From an uncultured Lachnospiraceae bacterium (GTDB taxonomy: Bacteria; Bacillota_A; Clostridia; Lachnospirales; Lachnospiraceae): a stretch of 7,962 nucleotides of DNA. Both the position numbers and the translations under genes were made by a program. The stretch's first letter is position 1, and every line of letters starts with the position of its first letter. Shown in pieces: positions 1 to 5,929 of this stretch. The notes below the pieces were generated by a model. The model worked only from the letters and a program-made list of their open reading frames with translations. It had not been told where the DNA came from and did no database searches. The stretch covers positions 1 to 7,962 of the forward strand of contig CAMWWF010000122.1 in the NCBI GenBank assembly GCA_947177885.1. The letters are read 5' to 3'.

Positions 1-95
1 TTCTGTATTATAGGCTGGGGGGCGCGGCGTTTGCTTTTAGGGGAATGAGCTTTATCCTGCCATAGGCCCCCCCCTGGGCCTTTGGCTGGGGCGGT
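1..95 (+). pseudogene. Upstream, stop-separated part of the first antiporter gene
   Basis: The frame that encodes the antiporter subunit beginning at 96 is also open from position 3 to 62. It reads LYYRLGGAAFAFRGMSFILP, which has the hydrophobic, glycine-rich look of a transmembrane helix in this family (compare the common YYxxGGxxxxxGM pattern). A TAG at 63-65 then interrupts it, and the same frame resumes with APPWAFGWGG into the body of the protein. The stop lies directly before a run of eight C's (67-74), a context where sequencing or assembly errors occur. Neither other plus-strand frame gives a better path through the segment. It is therefore either the 5' part of a gene broken by a nonsense change or an artefact. 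The true N-terminus lies left of the window. Confidence 0.55.
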
Positions 96-983
96 GTGCT
101 TGATTCTGTAAAAATAGGAGATAAGACGAATCTGCTGCTTTTGATCTATGTGCTGTGTTTTTGCGGTTTCAGTGTGAAAACAGCCATGTTTCCCTTCAGC
201 GCCTGGCTGCCGAGGGCCGGTGTGGCGCCTACTCCCGTGACGGCGCTGCTCCATGCGGTGGCGGTGGTAAATACGGGAGCCTTTGCGACAATGCGTGTGA
301 CTTATTTCAGTTTTGGAACAGATCTGCTTCGGGGAACGTGGGCGCAGGATGTGGTGATGATACTGGTGATCATTACAATTGTATACGGCTGCAGTCGGGC
401 TTTAAAGGAGACTCATATTAAGCGAAGGCTTGCCTGGTCTACGGTCAGTAACCTGTCCTATATTTTGTTTGGGGTGGTCATTATGACACCTCTGGGAATG
501 ACCGGGGGAATGGCCCATATGCTGTTCCACTCCTTTATGAAGATCTGTTCGTTCTTCTGTGCCGGGGCAGTGATCTGTTTGACAGGGAGAAATTATGTTC
601 ACGAATTGAATGGTTTCGGACGGAAAATGCCAAAAGTGTTTGTTATTTTTGCGATATCCGCTTTTGCCCTGATGGGAGTACCGGGACTGTGTGGTTTTGT
701 GAGCAAGTGGAATCTGTGCAGGGCGGCGGTGGCAAGTGAGAATCCGTTGGCCTATGTGGGAGTGGCTGCTCTGATGATCTCCGCGTTGCTTACGGCAATG
801 TATATGCTTACGGTCGTTGTCCGGGCCTTTTTTCCGGGAAAGGATTTTGACTATGAGACCATATCGGATGTGCGGGATCCCAACTGGCTGATGATCCTGC
901 CGCTTGTAGTTTTCATCATTGTGATGTTCTGCTTCGGGCTGCATTCCGGTCCGGTGATCCGGTTCCTGCAAGGAATAGCGTGA
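96..983 (+). CDS. Complex I-like proton antiporter subunit (NuoL/MrpD/HyfB superfamily), N-terminally incomplete
   Basis: This is the C-terminal half of a proton-translocating membrane subunit of the Proton_antipo_M family, found in respiratory complex I, Mrp Na+/H+ antiporters and membrane-bound hydrogenases. The 295 residues counted from the in-frame GTG at 96 hold about eight hydrophobic helices. Family signatures are present: a helix with a buried lysine (K28) leading into FPFSAWLPRAGVAPTPVTAL (32-51), the segment LKETHIKRRLAWSTVSNLSY (103-122), the HMLFHSFMKI helix with K149, and GVPGLCGFVSKW with K204. These buried lysines and histidines belong to the proton channel. Intact family members have 450-600 residues. 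The first five or six helices, including the essential glutamate of helix 5, would lie upstream of the stop at 63-65 and outside the window. No good ribosome site precedes the GTG, so it is probably not a natural start. The next gene begins 117 bases downstream. The family is certain, the exact complex is not, and function is doubtful if the stop is real. Confidence 0.8.
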   Translation: MLDSVKIGDKTNLLLLIYVLCFCGFSVKTAMFPFSAWLPRAGVAPTPVTALLHAVAVVNTGAFATMRVTYFSFGTDLLRGTWAQDVVMILVIITIVYGCSRALKETHIKRRLAWSTVSNLSYILFGVVIMTPLGMTGGMAHMLFHSFMKICSFFCAGAVICLTGRNYVHELNGFGRKMPKVFVIFAISAFALMGVPGLCGFVSKWNLCRAAVASENPLAYVGVAALMISALLTAMYMLTVVVRAFFPGKDFDYETISDVRDPNWLMILPLVVFIIVMFCFGLHSGPVIRFLQGIA

Positions 984-1100
984 GCAGACTCGTGGAAGAG
1001 ATTTTCTAAAGCAGTTGGAAAAGTGTCCCAAAACGGGATGCAAAAATCGCAGACTTTTGTGTACTGACCTGTGATTCTGCAGAGAGGCATGGTGGTTGAC

Positions 1101-3263
1101 ATGGAATTTGAGTGTATATTAGCTTTTTTGGTTTTCTTTCCCTTTGCGGCAGGGCTGCTTGCGTATTTTTGCGGAAAGCGGTGTAATATGGCAGCCGTCA
1201 TTTCCGTGGTGGCGGAATTTGTCGGAATATTACTTTTGATTCTTATTTTCCATAGACAGGCGATGCTGTGCCATATATCTGCTATGCCCCGGGATCCCTG
1301 GCGTGTTTCGTTGGCCTTTTCGATTTCTGAGATCTGCGGTTTCGGACTGAACTTTCGCTTAGACGGGTTCCGCCTGATCTACGGATGTGTGGCGGCGCTT
1401 ATGTGGATGATGACCACCATTCTTTCGAAGGAATATTTTAAGCATCATAACAATGTAAATCGGTTTTATCTGTTTTTGCTGTGGACCCTGGGAGCTACCG
1501 TGGGAGTCTTTCTGTCCGCGGATCTGTACACCACATTTATCTTTTTTGAGATCATGTCCTTTACCTCCTATGTCTGGGTGGCTCAGGAGGAAAACAGACC
1601 TTCCCTGAGGGCGGCGGCTACGTATCTCGCGGTAGCGGTAATGGGTGGTTTGGTGATGCTGATGGGGATATTTCTGCTGTATCATCATCTGGGGACGGTG
1701 GTCATCGCTGATCTGCCGGCTGCGGCGGAAGGCTTTGAGAATCGTGGAATACTTTATGCGGCGGGAGGCTGTATGCTTTTCGGCTTTGGAGCCAAGGCAG
1801 GCGCTTTTCCCCTGCATATCTGGCTGCCCAAGGCCCACCCGGTCGCTCCGGCACCGGCTTCCGCGCTGTTGTCAGGTATCCTGACCAAGGCAGGAATCTA
1901 CGGTATCTTGATTTTGAGCTGTGATCTGTTCCTGTACGATGCGATGTGGGGAAGACTGATACTGGCGATCGGTGTGATCACCATGCTGGGGGGTGCGTTG
2001 CTGGCTGTATTTTCCATAGACCTGAAGCGGACGCTGGCCTGTTCCTCTATGTCCCAGATCGGGTTTATCCTGGTGGGGATCGGCATGCAGGGCATGCTGG
2101 GAGAGGAGAATGCTCTGGCAGTACACGGAACAGTGCTTCACATGGTAAACCATTCCCTGATAAAGCTTGTGCTGTTTATGGCGGCAGGTGTTGTTTATAT
2201 GAATACTCATCTTCTGGATCTGAATAAGATACGGGGTTTTGGCAGAAAAAAGCCCCTGTTAAAGCTGATTTTCCTGACAGGGGTCTTGGCTATCGGCGGT
2301 ATTCCGCTGTTTGGAGGATATGTCAGCAAGACGCTGCTGCACGAGGCCATTGTAGAATATGGAGGCGGGATTATCATGAGATCCGTGGAATGGCTGTTCC
2401 TTATTTCGGGCGGGCTTACCGTGGCTTATATGACGAAGCTTTATGTGGCGGTATTTGTGGAAAAGAATGCGGATGATAAGCTTCAAGAGCAGTATGACGG
2501 AATGAAGAAATATATGGATGGGGGCTCTGTATTCGCGCTGGGAGGAAGCGCGTTGATCCTCTTTCTCTGGGGCCTGGTTCCCCACGTGACAATGGACCGG
2601 GCAGCAAGGCTGGGGGAAGGCTTTCTGAATTATTTTGCAGACGGCGGCAGAGTTTCAGAGATGGCGCTGGGGGCAGCAGGTTTGACACAGAGTATTTCCG
2701 GTATGGGGGAGCCTACACAGACCGTACAATATTTTAGCCTGAACAATCTGAGCGGCGGATTGATCTCCATTGCCGTCGGTGTCATTGTCTATGTCTTTTT
2801 TGTCAGAAAGGTATTGATCCGAAAGAGCGGTAAAGGTACGGAGGAATATGAGAACCTGTGGCCTCAGTGGCTGGATCTGGAAGAACTGTTGTACAGACCG
2901 TTACTGCTGAATATCCTTCCTGTTATTTTTGCAGTGTTATGCAGAGTGCTTGACAGTTTTACGGATACCCTGGTGGTGATCCTGCGAAAGACCATATATC
3001 GGGACAGCCCTCTGCCCCATGAGCTTCCAGAAGGGAACATTCTGACGTTTGTTTTGGGAAGGGTGTTGAATGGATTTCAGCTTGTAGGCAATCATACATG
3101 GCGAAGAAAGGCGCCTGTGCGAAAAGATTATGTCCACATTTGCGCCATGTGGAACGCGGAATTTCAGGAGAATAACCGGATCATCCAGAGAAGTCTGTCC
3201 TTCGGACTGCTGATGTTCTGTGTGGGACTGGCTCTGACATTGATCTACATTATCTGGTTATAG
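1101..3263 (+). CDS. Complex I subunit 5-like proton antiporter subunit with long C-terminal extension (HyfB/MrpA type)
   Basis: This is a second ion-translocating membrane subunit of 720 residues. The start at ATG 1101 is preferred because the protein then opens with a hydrophobic helix (MEFECILAFLVFFPFAAGLL) and GGTGG lies 5 bases upstream. In-frame alternatives are ATG 1089 and GTG 1071. The core (about 1-460) carries the helix-5 glutamate in FEIMSFTSYVW (E150), the helix-7 lysine in FGAKAGAFPLHIWLPKAHP (K232), the AHPVAPAPASALLSGILTKAGIYG signature typical of HyfB/NuoM-like subunits, the HMVNHSLIKLVLF helix (H351, K355), and K410 in GGYVSKTLL. The apparatus for a complete proton path is therefore present. 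Residues 470-720 form an extension with a helix near 550-575, a WPQWLDLEELLYRP segment (588-600), an amphipathic stretch that may lie along the membrane, and a final helix (700-720). It is probably co-transcribed with the preceding antiporter gene. Together they suggest an Mrp-like or hydrogenase-type complex whose other subunits lie upstream. The substrate ion (H+ or Na+) cannot be read from the sequence. Confidence 0.87.
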   Translation: MEFECILAFLVFFPFAAGLLAYFCGKRCNMAAVISVVAEFVGILLLILIFHRQAMLCHISAMPRDPWRVSLAFSISEICGFGLNFRLDGFRLIYGCVAALMWMMTTILSKEYFKHHNNVNRFYLFLLWTLGATVGVFLSADLYTTFIFFEIMSFTSYVWVAQEENRPSLRAAATYLAVAVMGGLVMLMGIFLLYHHLGTVVIADLPAAAEGFENRGILYAAGGCMLFGFGAKAGAFPLHIWLPKAHPVAPAPASALLSGILTKAGIYGILILSCDLFLYDAMWGRLILAIGVITMLGGALLAVFSIDLKRTLACSSMSQIGFILVGIGMQGMLGEENALAVHGTVLHMVNHSLIKLVLFMAAGVVYMNTHLLDLNKIRGFGRKKPLLKLIFLTGVLAIGGIPLFGGYVSKTLLHEAIVEYGGGIIMRSVEWLFLISGGLTVAYMTKLYVAVFVEKNADDKLQEQYDGMKKYMDGGSVFALGGSALILFLWGLVPHVTMDRAARLGEGFLNYFADGGRVSEMALGAAGLTQSISGMGEPTQTVQYFSLNNLSGGLISIAVGVIVYVFFVRKVLIRKSGKGTEEYENLWPQWLDLEELLYRPLLLNILPVIFAVLCRVLDSFTDTLVVILRKTIYRDSPLPHELPEGNILTFVLGRVLNGFQLVGNHTWRRKAPVRKDYVHICAMWNAEFQENNRIIQRSLSFGLLMFCVGLALTLIYIIWL

Positions 3264-3295
3264 AGATGTGGAAATCATATTCAGACATGTTCTAT

Positions 3296-3325
3296 AGACA
3301 CTCGAAACCTCTTTGTGTCTGATTT
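3296..3325 (+). terminator. Possible terminator after the antiporter genes
   Basis: A 6-bp inverted repeat (AGACAC at 3296-3301, GTGTCT at 3315-3320, 13-base loop) is followed by GATTTTTG, 33 bases after the antiporter stop codon. The position suits an intrinsic terminator, but the stem is short and poor in GC and the loop is long, so this is a weak call. Confidence 0.3.
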
Positions 3326-3340
3326 TTGCGAGAGGATTTT

Positions 3341-3375
3341 TGACCTGACAGATCTCTTTTTTCAGGATCAGGTCA
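3341..3375. repeat. Perfect 8-bp inverted repeat at the Fic remnant's 3' breakpoint
   Basis: TGACCTGA (3341-3348) is repeated in inverse as TCAGGTCA (3368-3375) around a 19-base T-rich loop. The left arm sits where homology of the minus-strand Fic remnant to its family ends. The right arm lies in its LDLILKK-coding part. It could form a hairpin or mark a rearrangement point, and chance is also possible. Confidence 0.35.
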
Positions 3376-3604
3376 AGCCAGATACGGTGCTGCGCCCGTT
3401 GCCTTCCCGAAAAGGGTGAGCGATATTCATTTCCACATATTTTTCAATGATTTGGTCAAAACTGGATTGTGGCATTTTATCTATATTTTCAAGAGCGGCT
3501 TCCAGGTATATCAGTGGAGCAAATCGAAAATTTCCCTTTGCCAGATTTACGGTTCTGATCTCACCGGCAAAATCGTTAATCCCCAATTTGTTCGTAAGCG
3601 CCAT
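3345..3604 (-). pseudogene. fic: Remnant of a Fic/DOC-family AMP-transferase gene (internal deletion, frameshift, lost C-terminus)
   Basis: Fic enzymes transfer AMP from ATP to hydroxyl side chains of target proteins. The fragment starts at ATG 3604, with GGGAGG 6-7 bases upstream. It reads MALTNKLGI, then jumps to [20 protein letters not shown], and runs through [18 protein letters not shown]. HPFxxGNGR is the catalytic and ATP-binding Fic loop, and its histidine is intact. Small Fic proteins of the Neisseria meningitidis type have about 190-200 residues, with some 50 residues between the equivalents of LGI and YDFAG. That block, the helices before the core, is missing here. After GNGRST the frame runs into VSGLT and a stop. 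Shifting by one base at about 3385-3388 restores [12 protein letters not shown], the normal continuation, so one base (probably a C) has been lost. Homology fades at about 3345, so the C-terminal helices, including the usual inhibitory segment of this class, are also absent. This is a dead gene with high confidence. A short stable peptide could still be made, but the truncated core should not fold. Confidence 0.85.
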
Positions 3605-3867
3605 GATGCACCTCCCAGAATGTTATATATTCTCCCGAAACATTTGCTGCAAAGTCAAATACAGATTGATCCCGGAAAAATGTCTTTTTCTACAATACAT
3701 TGTATCTGATCTCGTACCCCTCTGCACACATGGAATCAGAAGTTTACGCATTGTCCTTCTGCGTCAACATTATAACATTGTTCGGACGGAATGCCATAAC
3801 GGATTCAATGTGGCACAATAGGGTTCGTACCGTTTCAAGATCAATGATACCAGGTGACGTAAAGTAT
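3605..3867. other. About 260 bases with no assignable gene
   Basis: This stretch separates the Fic remnant (leftward) from the promoter at 3868. It is richer in A and T than its neighbours. On the minus strand, roughly 3744-3870 is open and reads protein-like sequence (for example GIIDLETVRTLLCHIESVMA, ending in NVIMLTQKDNA and a stop), which could be the tail of another lost gene. I do not recognise it, no ribosome site or start supports it, and its upstream part runs into promoter-like AT-rich DNA. I see no RNA gene or long repeat here. Confidence 0.4.
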
Positions 3868-3895
3868 TTGACTTTATATAAAAAGCGAATATACT
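3868..3895 (+). promoter_or_regulatory. Sigma-A-type promoter upstream of the nuclease-domain remnant
   Basis: TTGACT at 3868-3873 and TATACT at 3890-3895 are separated by 16 bases of AT-rich sequence. Each hexamer matches the consensus at five of six positions. A transcript would start near 3902 and run into the PD-(D/E)XK remnant, with a GAAGGGGG ribosome-site-like run at about 3935-3942. The promoter may once have served a gene whose body has been deleted. Confidence 0.55.
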
Positions 3896-3934
3896 GGAAT
3901 AAAATAAACAACAAATACAGTTTGCACCTATTGT

Positions 3935-4258
3935 GAAGGGGGATTTGGCCGCTATGATGTGATGCTGGAACCACGGATAAAGTCTGAATCAGAGAACAGT
4001 GATACGGCAGGAGATTCTTTCAGAGAGACGGCCGCTGCAAACAATAGAATCAAAAGAAATGCCATTATTATAGAATTCAAGTTGCAGGATGAAGATGAGA
4101 AGGAATTATCCGACACAGTGCGGGAGGCGTTGCGGCAGATCGATGAAAAGGATTATCAGGCAAATCTGATCGCAAGAGGGATTCCGGAAGACTGAATTCG
4201 GAAATACGGATTTGCTTTTTGCGGGAAGAAAGTACTGATCGGGGAGGCATCCATATAA
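3935..4258 (+). pseudogene. C-terminal PD-(D/E)XK nuclease-domain remnant of an AAA-ATPase-like protein (PDDEXK_9), with internal TGA
   Basis: The reading frame gives EGGFGRYDVMLEPRI, then RNAIIIEFKLQDEDEKELSD, TVREALRQIDEKDYQANLIA and RGIPED. After a TGA at 4193-4195 it continues in the same frame as IRKYGFAFCGKKVLIGEASI to TAA 4256-4258. This whole run is the familiar C-terminus of the AAA-ATPase_like/PDDEXK_9 (DUF1703-type) proteins common in Lachnospiraceae and Bacteroidetes. The nuclease-fold residues remain: D in GRYDVML and E/K in IIIEFK. A codon such as CGA (arginine is usual before IRKYGF) probably became TGA. The N-terminal ATPase region, some 400 residues, is absent: the frame is closed at 3905-3907 and homology begins only near 3935. 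The loop between the aspartate strand and the EFK strand looks longer than usual. The longest stop-free reading from a start codon is GTG 3959 or ATG 3962 to 4195 (about 78 residues), with a poorly placed ribosome site. The family's role is unknown; it has been considered a mobile or conflict-related ATPase/nuclease. This copy is dead. Confidence 0.8.
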
Positions 4259-4267
4259 GTTGAAGGT

Positions 4268-4301
4268 AAAGGGGCTGACGTGGTATCACGACGGCCCCTT
4301 T
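4268..4301 (-). terminator. Palindromic terminator of the OFA transporter gene (possibly bidirectional)
   Basis: AAAGGGGC (4268-4275) pairs with GCCCCTTT (4294-4301). Inside, CGTG pairs with CACG around a GTAT loop, with only an A:A mismatch and a G:T wobble between the two stems, giving one long GC-rich hairpin. It begins 16 bases beyond the transporter's stop codon. In the minus direction the stem ends in TTT followed by a moderately T-rich tail. It also lies just after the end of the plus-strand nuclease remnant, so it could stop transcription from both sides. Confidence 0.65.
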
Positions 4302-4316
4302 GAAAAATACATCACT

Positions 4317-5627
4317 TTATTTTGCTGTTTTCTTCTTGCCGCTTCCCACAAGGAAGAAGCTGCAGAGCAGGGCAACGATGTACAGGCAGATGGTCACATA
4401 CAGTACTGCCTGATAGCCGGCGGGATTTACGGTGATCACTCCGCCGTGGCCGTCGCTGATATCAGCAGGCGTGCCCACATGGTTCACGATAAAGGTAGCC
4501 AGCTGGTTGCCGGTGAGACCTGCAATAGCCCATGCGGAAAGGGTGATACCATGGATGGCGCTGATATTCTGCATACCGTAATGGTCGGACAGAAGTGTGG
4601 GCACATTACTGAAGCCGCCGCCGTATCCTGCGTTCACCACAAACAGCAGGACCAACACCAGAACCATCAGTACGGTGGGTTGTCCCATCTTTGTAATGCC
4701 CTGTGTTGCAATGACCAGTCCCGTAGCCACAATGGAAAGAATGATCATGATCTTGTAGACCGTGTTTCTGTCCTTCATGGTATCTGCCCATGCGGAGAAA
4801 CCCAGTCTTCCGCCGGCGTTAAAGACAGCGGTGACGGAAGCCAGAACGCCTGCCATGCCTGCCAGTCCGATGCACTTGATGATCATCTTTTCTTGGGAGA
4901 TCAGGGCCAGACCGCAGGTAATATTGATATAGAACATCAGCCAGATACCGATGAAGACAACGGGTTTGGTCTTGATGACATCCATGGCTCTTGCGCCCTT
5001 TTCCTGGGAAGCGGGTTCATGCCAGCCTTCCGGTTTGGACAGAAGCAGATGTCCTACAAACATCATCACAAAGTATACACAGGCAAGGATCAGGAACATT
5101 TTGTAGATGCCGCCATCTCCCAGAGAATCGAGCATGACCTGCATGATAGGGCTTGCAATGGCCTTAGCTGCACCGAAACCTGCAACCGCAAGACCTGTAG
5201 CCAGGCCTTTACGATCCTGGAACCAGAGCATCAGGGTTTTAACAGGGGAGAGATAGCCGGTTCCCAGACCGATACCCATGATAAAGCCGTAGCAGATATA
5301 GATGCCGATCAATGCAAGGATGCTGCCCTTATGGTTGCCGCCATACCAGATAAAGAAGCCGGTACCCGCCATGCCTGCGGCAAAGCAGATAGACGCGATC
5401 AGGGAAGAACGGTGGATATCCTTTTCCACCACGTTTCCCAAAAAGGCAGCGGACATACCGAGGAAGAAAATGGCAAAGCTGAATGCCCATTCGGTTGCAC
5501 TTTTGGTAAACCCAATGTGTTCGGCGATCTCCTGGCTGAAAATAGACCAGCAGTAAACCGTACCGATACTGCAGTGCAGGAGTAGTGCGGGAATTGCCGC
5601 ACGGATCCATTTGTTTTGTACTTTCAT
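4317..5627 (-). CDS. OFA-family major facilitator transporter (oxalate/formate antiporter-like)
   Basis: This is a 436-residue, 12-helix major facilitator protein in the cell membrane. The start ATG at 5627-5625 is chosen because GAGGGAA lies about 7 bases upstream. An upstream ATG at 5642 lacks such a site. The N-terminus (KWIRAAIPALLLHCSIGTVY) and first helices (YCWSIFSQEIAEHIGFTKSA) are typical of the OFA group that includes OxlT and E. coli YhjX. Other landmarks are the loop 2-3 motif LGNVVEKDIHRSS, the glycine-rich GIGLGTGYLSPVKTLMLWF helix, the WFQDRKGLATG loop, and FNAGGRLGFSAWAD with R274, which lies where OxlT has its substrate arginine (R272). In helix 11 the segment HGITLSAWAIAGLTG seems to have tryptophan (W366) where OxlT has its second substrate lysine (K355), so oxalate/formate exchange should not be assumed. 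Family members often carry small carboxylates. The C-terminus is short and basic (GKKKTAK). The gene is monocistronic, with promoter and terminator visible, and is divergent from the DUF1576 gene. Confidence 0.88.
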   Translation of the reverse strand: MKVQNKWIRAAIPALLLHCSIGTVYCWSIFSQEIAEHIGFTKSATEWAFSFAIFFLGMSAAFLGNVVEKDIHRSSLIASICFAAGMAGTGFFIWYGGNHKGSILALIGIYICYGFIMGIGLGTGYLSPVKTLMLWFQDRKGLATGLAVAGFGAAKAIASPIMQVMLDSLGDGGIYKMFLILACVYFVMMFVGHLLLSKPEGWHEPASQEKGARAMDVIKTKPVVFIGIWLMFYINITCGLALISQEKMIIKCIGLAGMAGVLASVTAVFNAGGRLGFSAWADTMKDRNTVYKIMIILSIVATGLVIATQGITKMGQPTVLMVLVLVLLFVVNAGYGGGFSNVPTLLSDHYGMQNISAIHGITLSAWAIAGLTGNQLATFIVNHVGTPADISDGHGGVITVNPAGYQAVLYVTICLYIVALLCSFFLVGSGKKKTAK

Positions 5628-5662
5628 AAGTAATTCCCTCATTTCTAAAAGTATTTGACACA

Positions 5663-5691
5663 ATCATACGCTTTTTTGACGTAAAATGCAA
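5663..5691 (-). promoter_or_regulatory. Promoter of the OFA transporter gene
   Basis: Read on the minus strand, TTGCAT (5691-5686) and TATGAT (5668-5663) are separated by exactly 17 bases. Transcription would start near 5655, giving a leader of about 30 bases that contains the GAGGG ribosome site before ATG 5627. Confidence 0.6.
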
Positions 5692-5710
5692 GATTTCCTT
5701 TCCATATAAC

Positions 5711-5754
5711 AGGGTTCATGATACGATATAAATACTGTAAAGGTTATGAACCTT
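5711..5754. promoter_or_regulatory. Inverted repeat in the divergent intergenic region, candidate operator
   Basis: GGTTCAT (5713-5719) and ATGAACC (5746-5752) are perfect inverse copies 26 bases apart. The match extends to nine positions per arm with one G:T wobble. The repeat lies 20 bases behind the transporter promoter's -35 hexamer and some 180 bases before the DUF1576 start. A dimeric regulator controlling both genes, or a leader hairpin, would both fit. No regulator gene is in the window. Confidence 0.4.
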
Positions 5755-5774
5755 GTCTGCGGGAACTGTAGAGC

Positions 5775-5800
5775 CAAAATGAGCTCCCCTGCTCATTTTG
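5775..5800. promoter_or_regulatory. Perfect 10-bp stem with 6-base loop upstream of the DUF1576 gene
   Basis: CAAAATGAGC (5775-5784) and GCTCATTTTG (5791-5800) flank TCCCCT. In plus-strand RNA this is a stable hairpin whose 3' arm ends in UUUUG. It could act as an attenuator-type terminator in a long leader of the DUF1576 gene, or as a protein-binding palindrome. The 3' U run is short and no competing structure is obvious, so which it is remains open. I checked for common riboswitch cores and recognised none. Confidence 0.5.
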
Positions 5801-5929
5801 TGTGCAGTAACGCAATAATTCAGTTACCTGTCTGAACTGATACCTGTATACCGGTAAAGATGAATCACAATTATATTTTGCTGAGGAAAGCAGAAAGAGA
5901 TCGCAGTTCTGTTTTCGGGAAGGAGGCCA

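Noticed and set aside
1026..1038. TCCC-AAAAC-GGGA hairpin between the two antiporter genes
   Set aside because: The stem has only four base pairs and no T run follows, so it is not enough for a terminator or a processing site.
402..1201. Overlapping minus-strand frames opposite the antiporter genes
   Set aside because: They lie antisense to clear antiporter sequence, overlap each other, and show no recognisable family.
4260..5585. A 441-codon open frame on the plus strand opposite the OFA transporter
   Set aside because: Its translation is rich in His, Cys, Gln and Asp with no domain or membrane pattern, while the minus strand encodes a complete 12-helix transporter with promoter, ribosome site and terminator. 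It is an antisense shadow.
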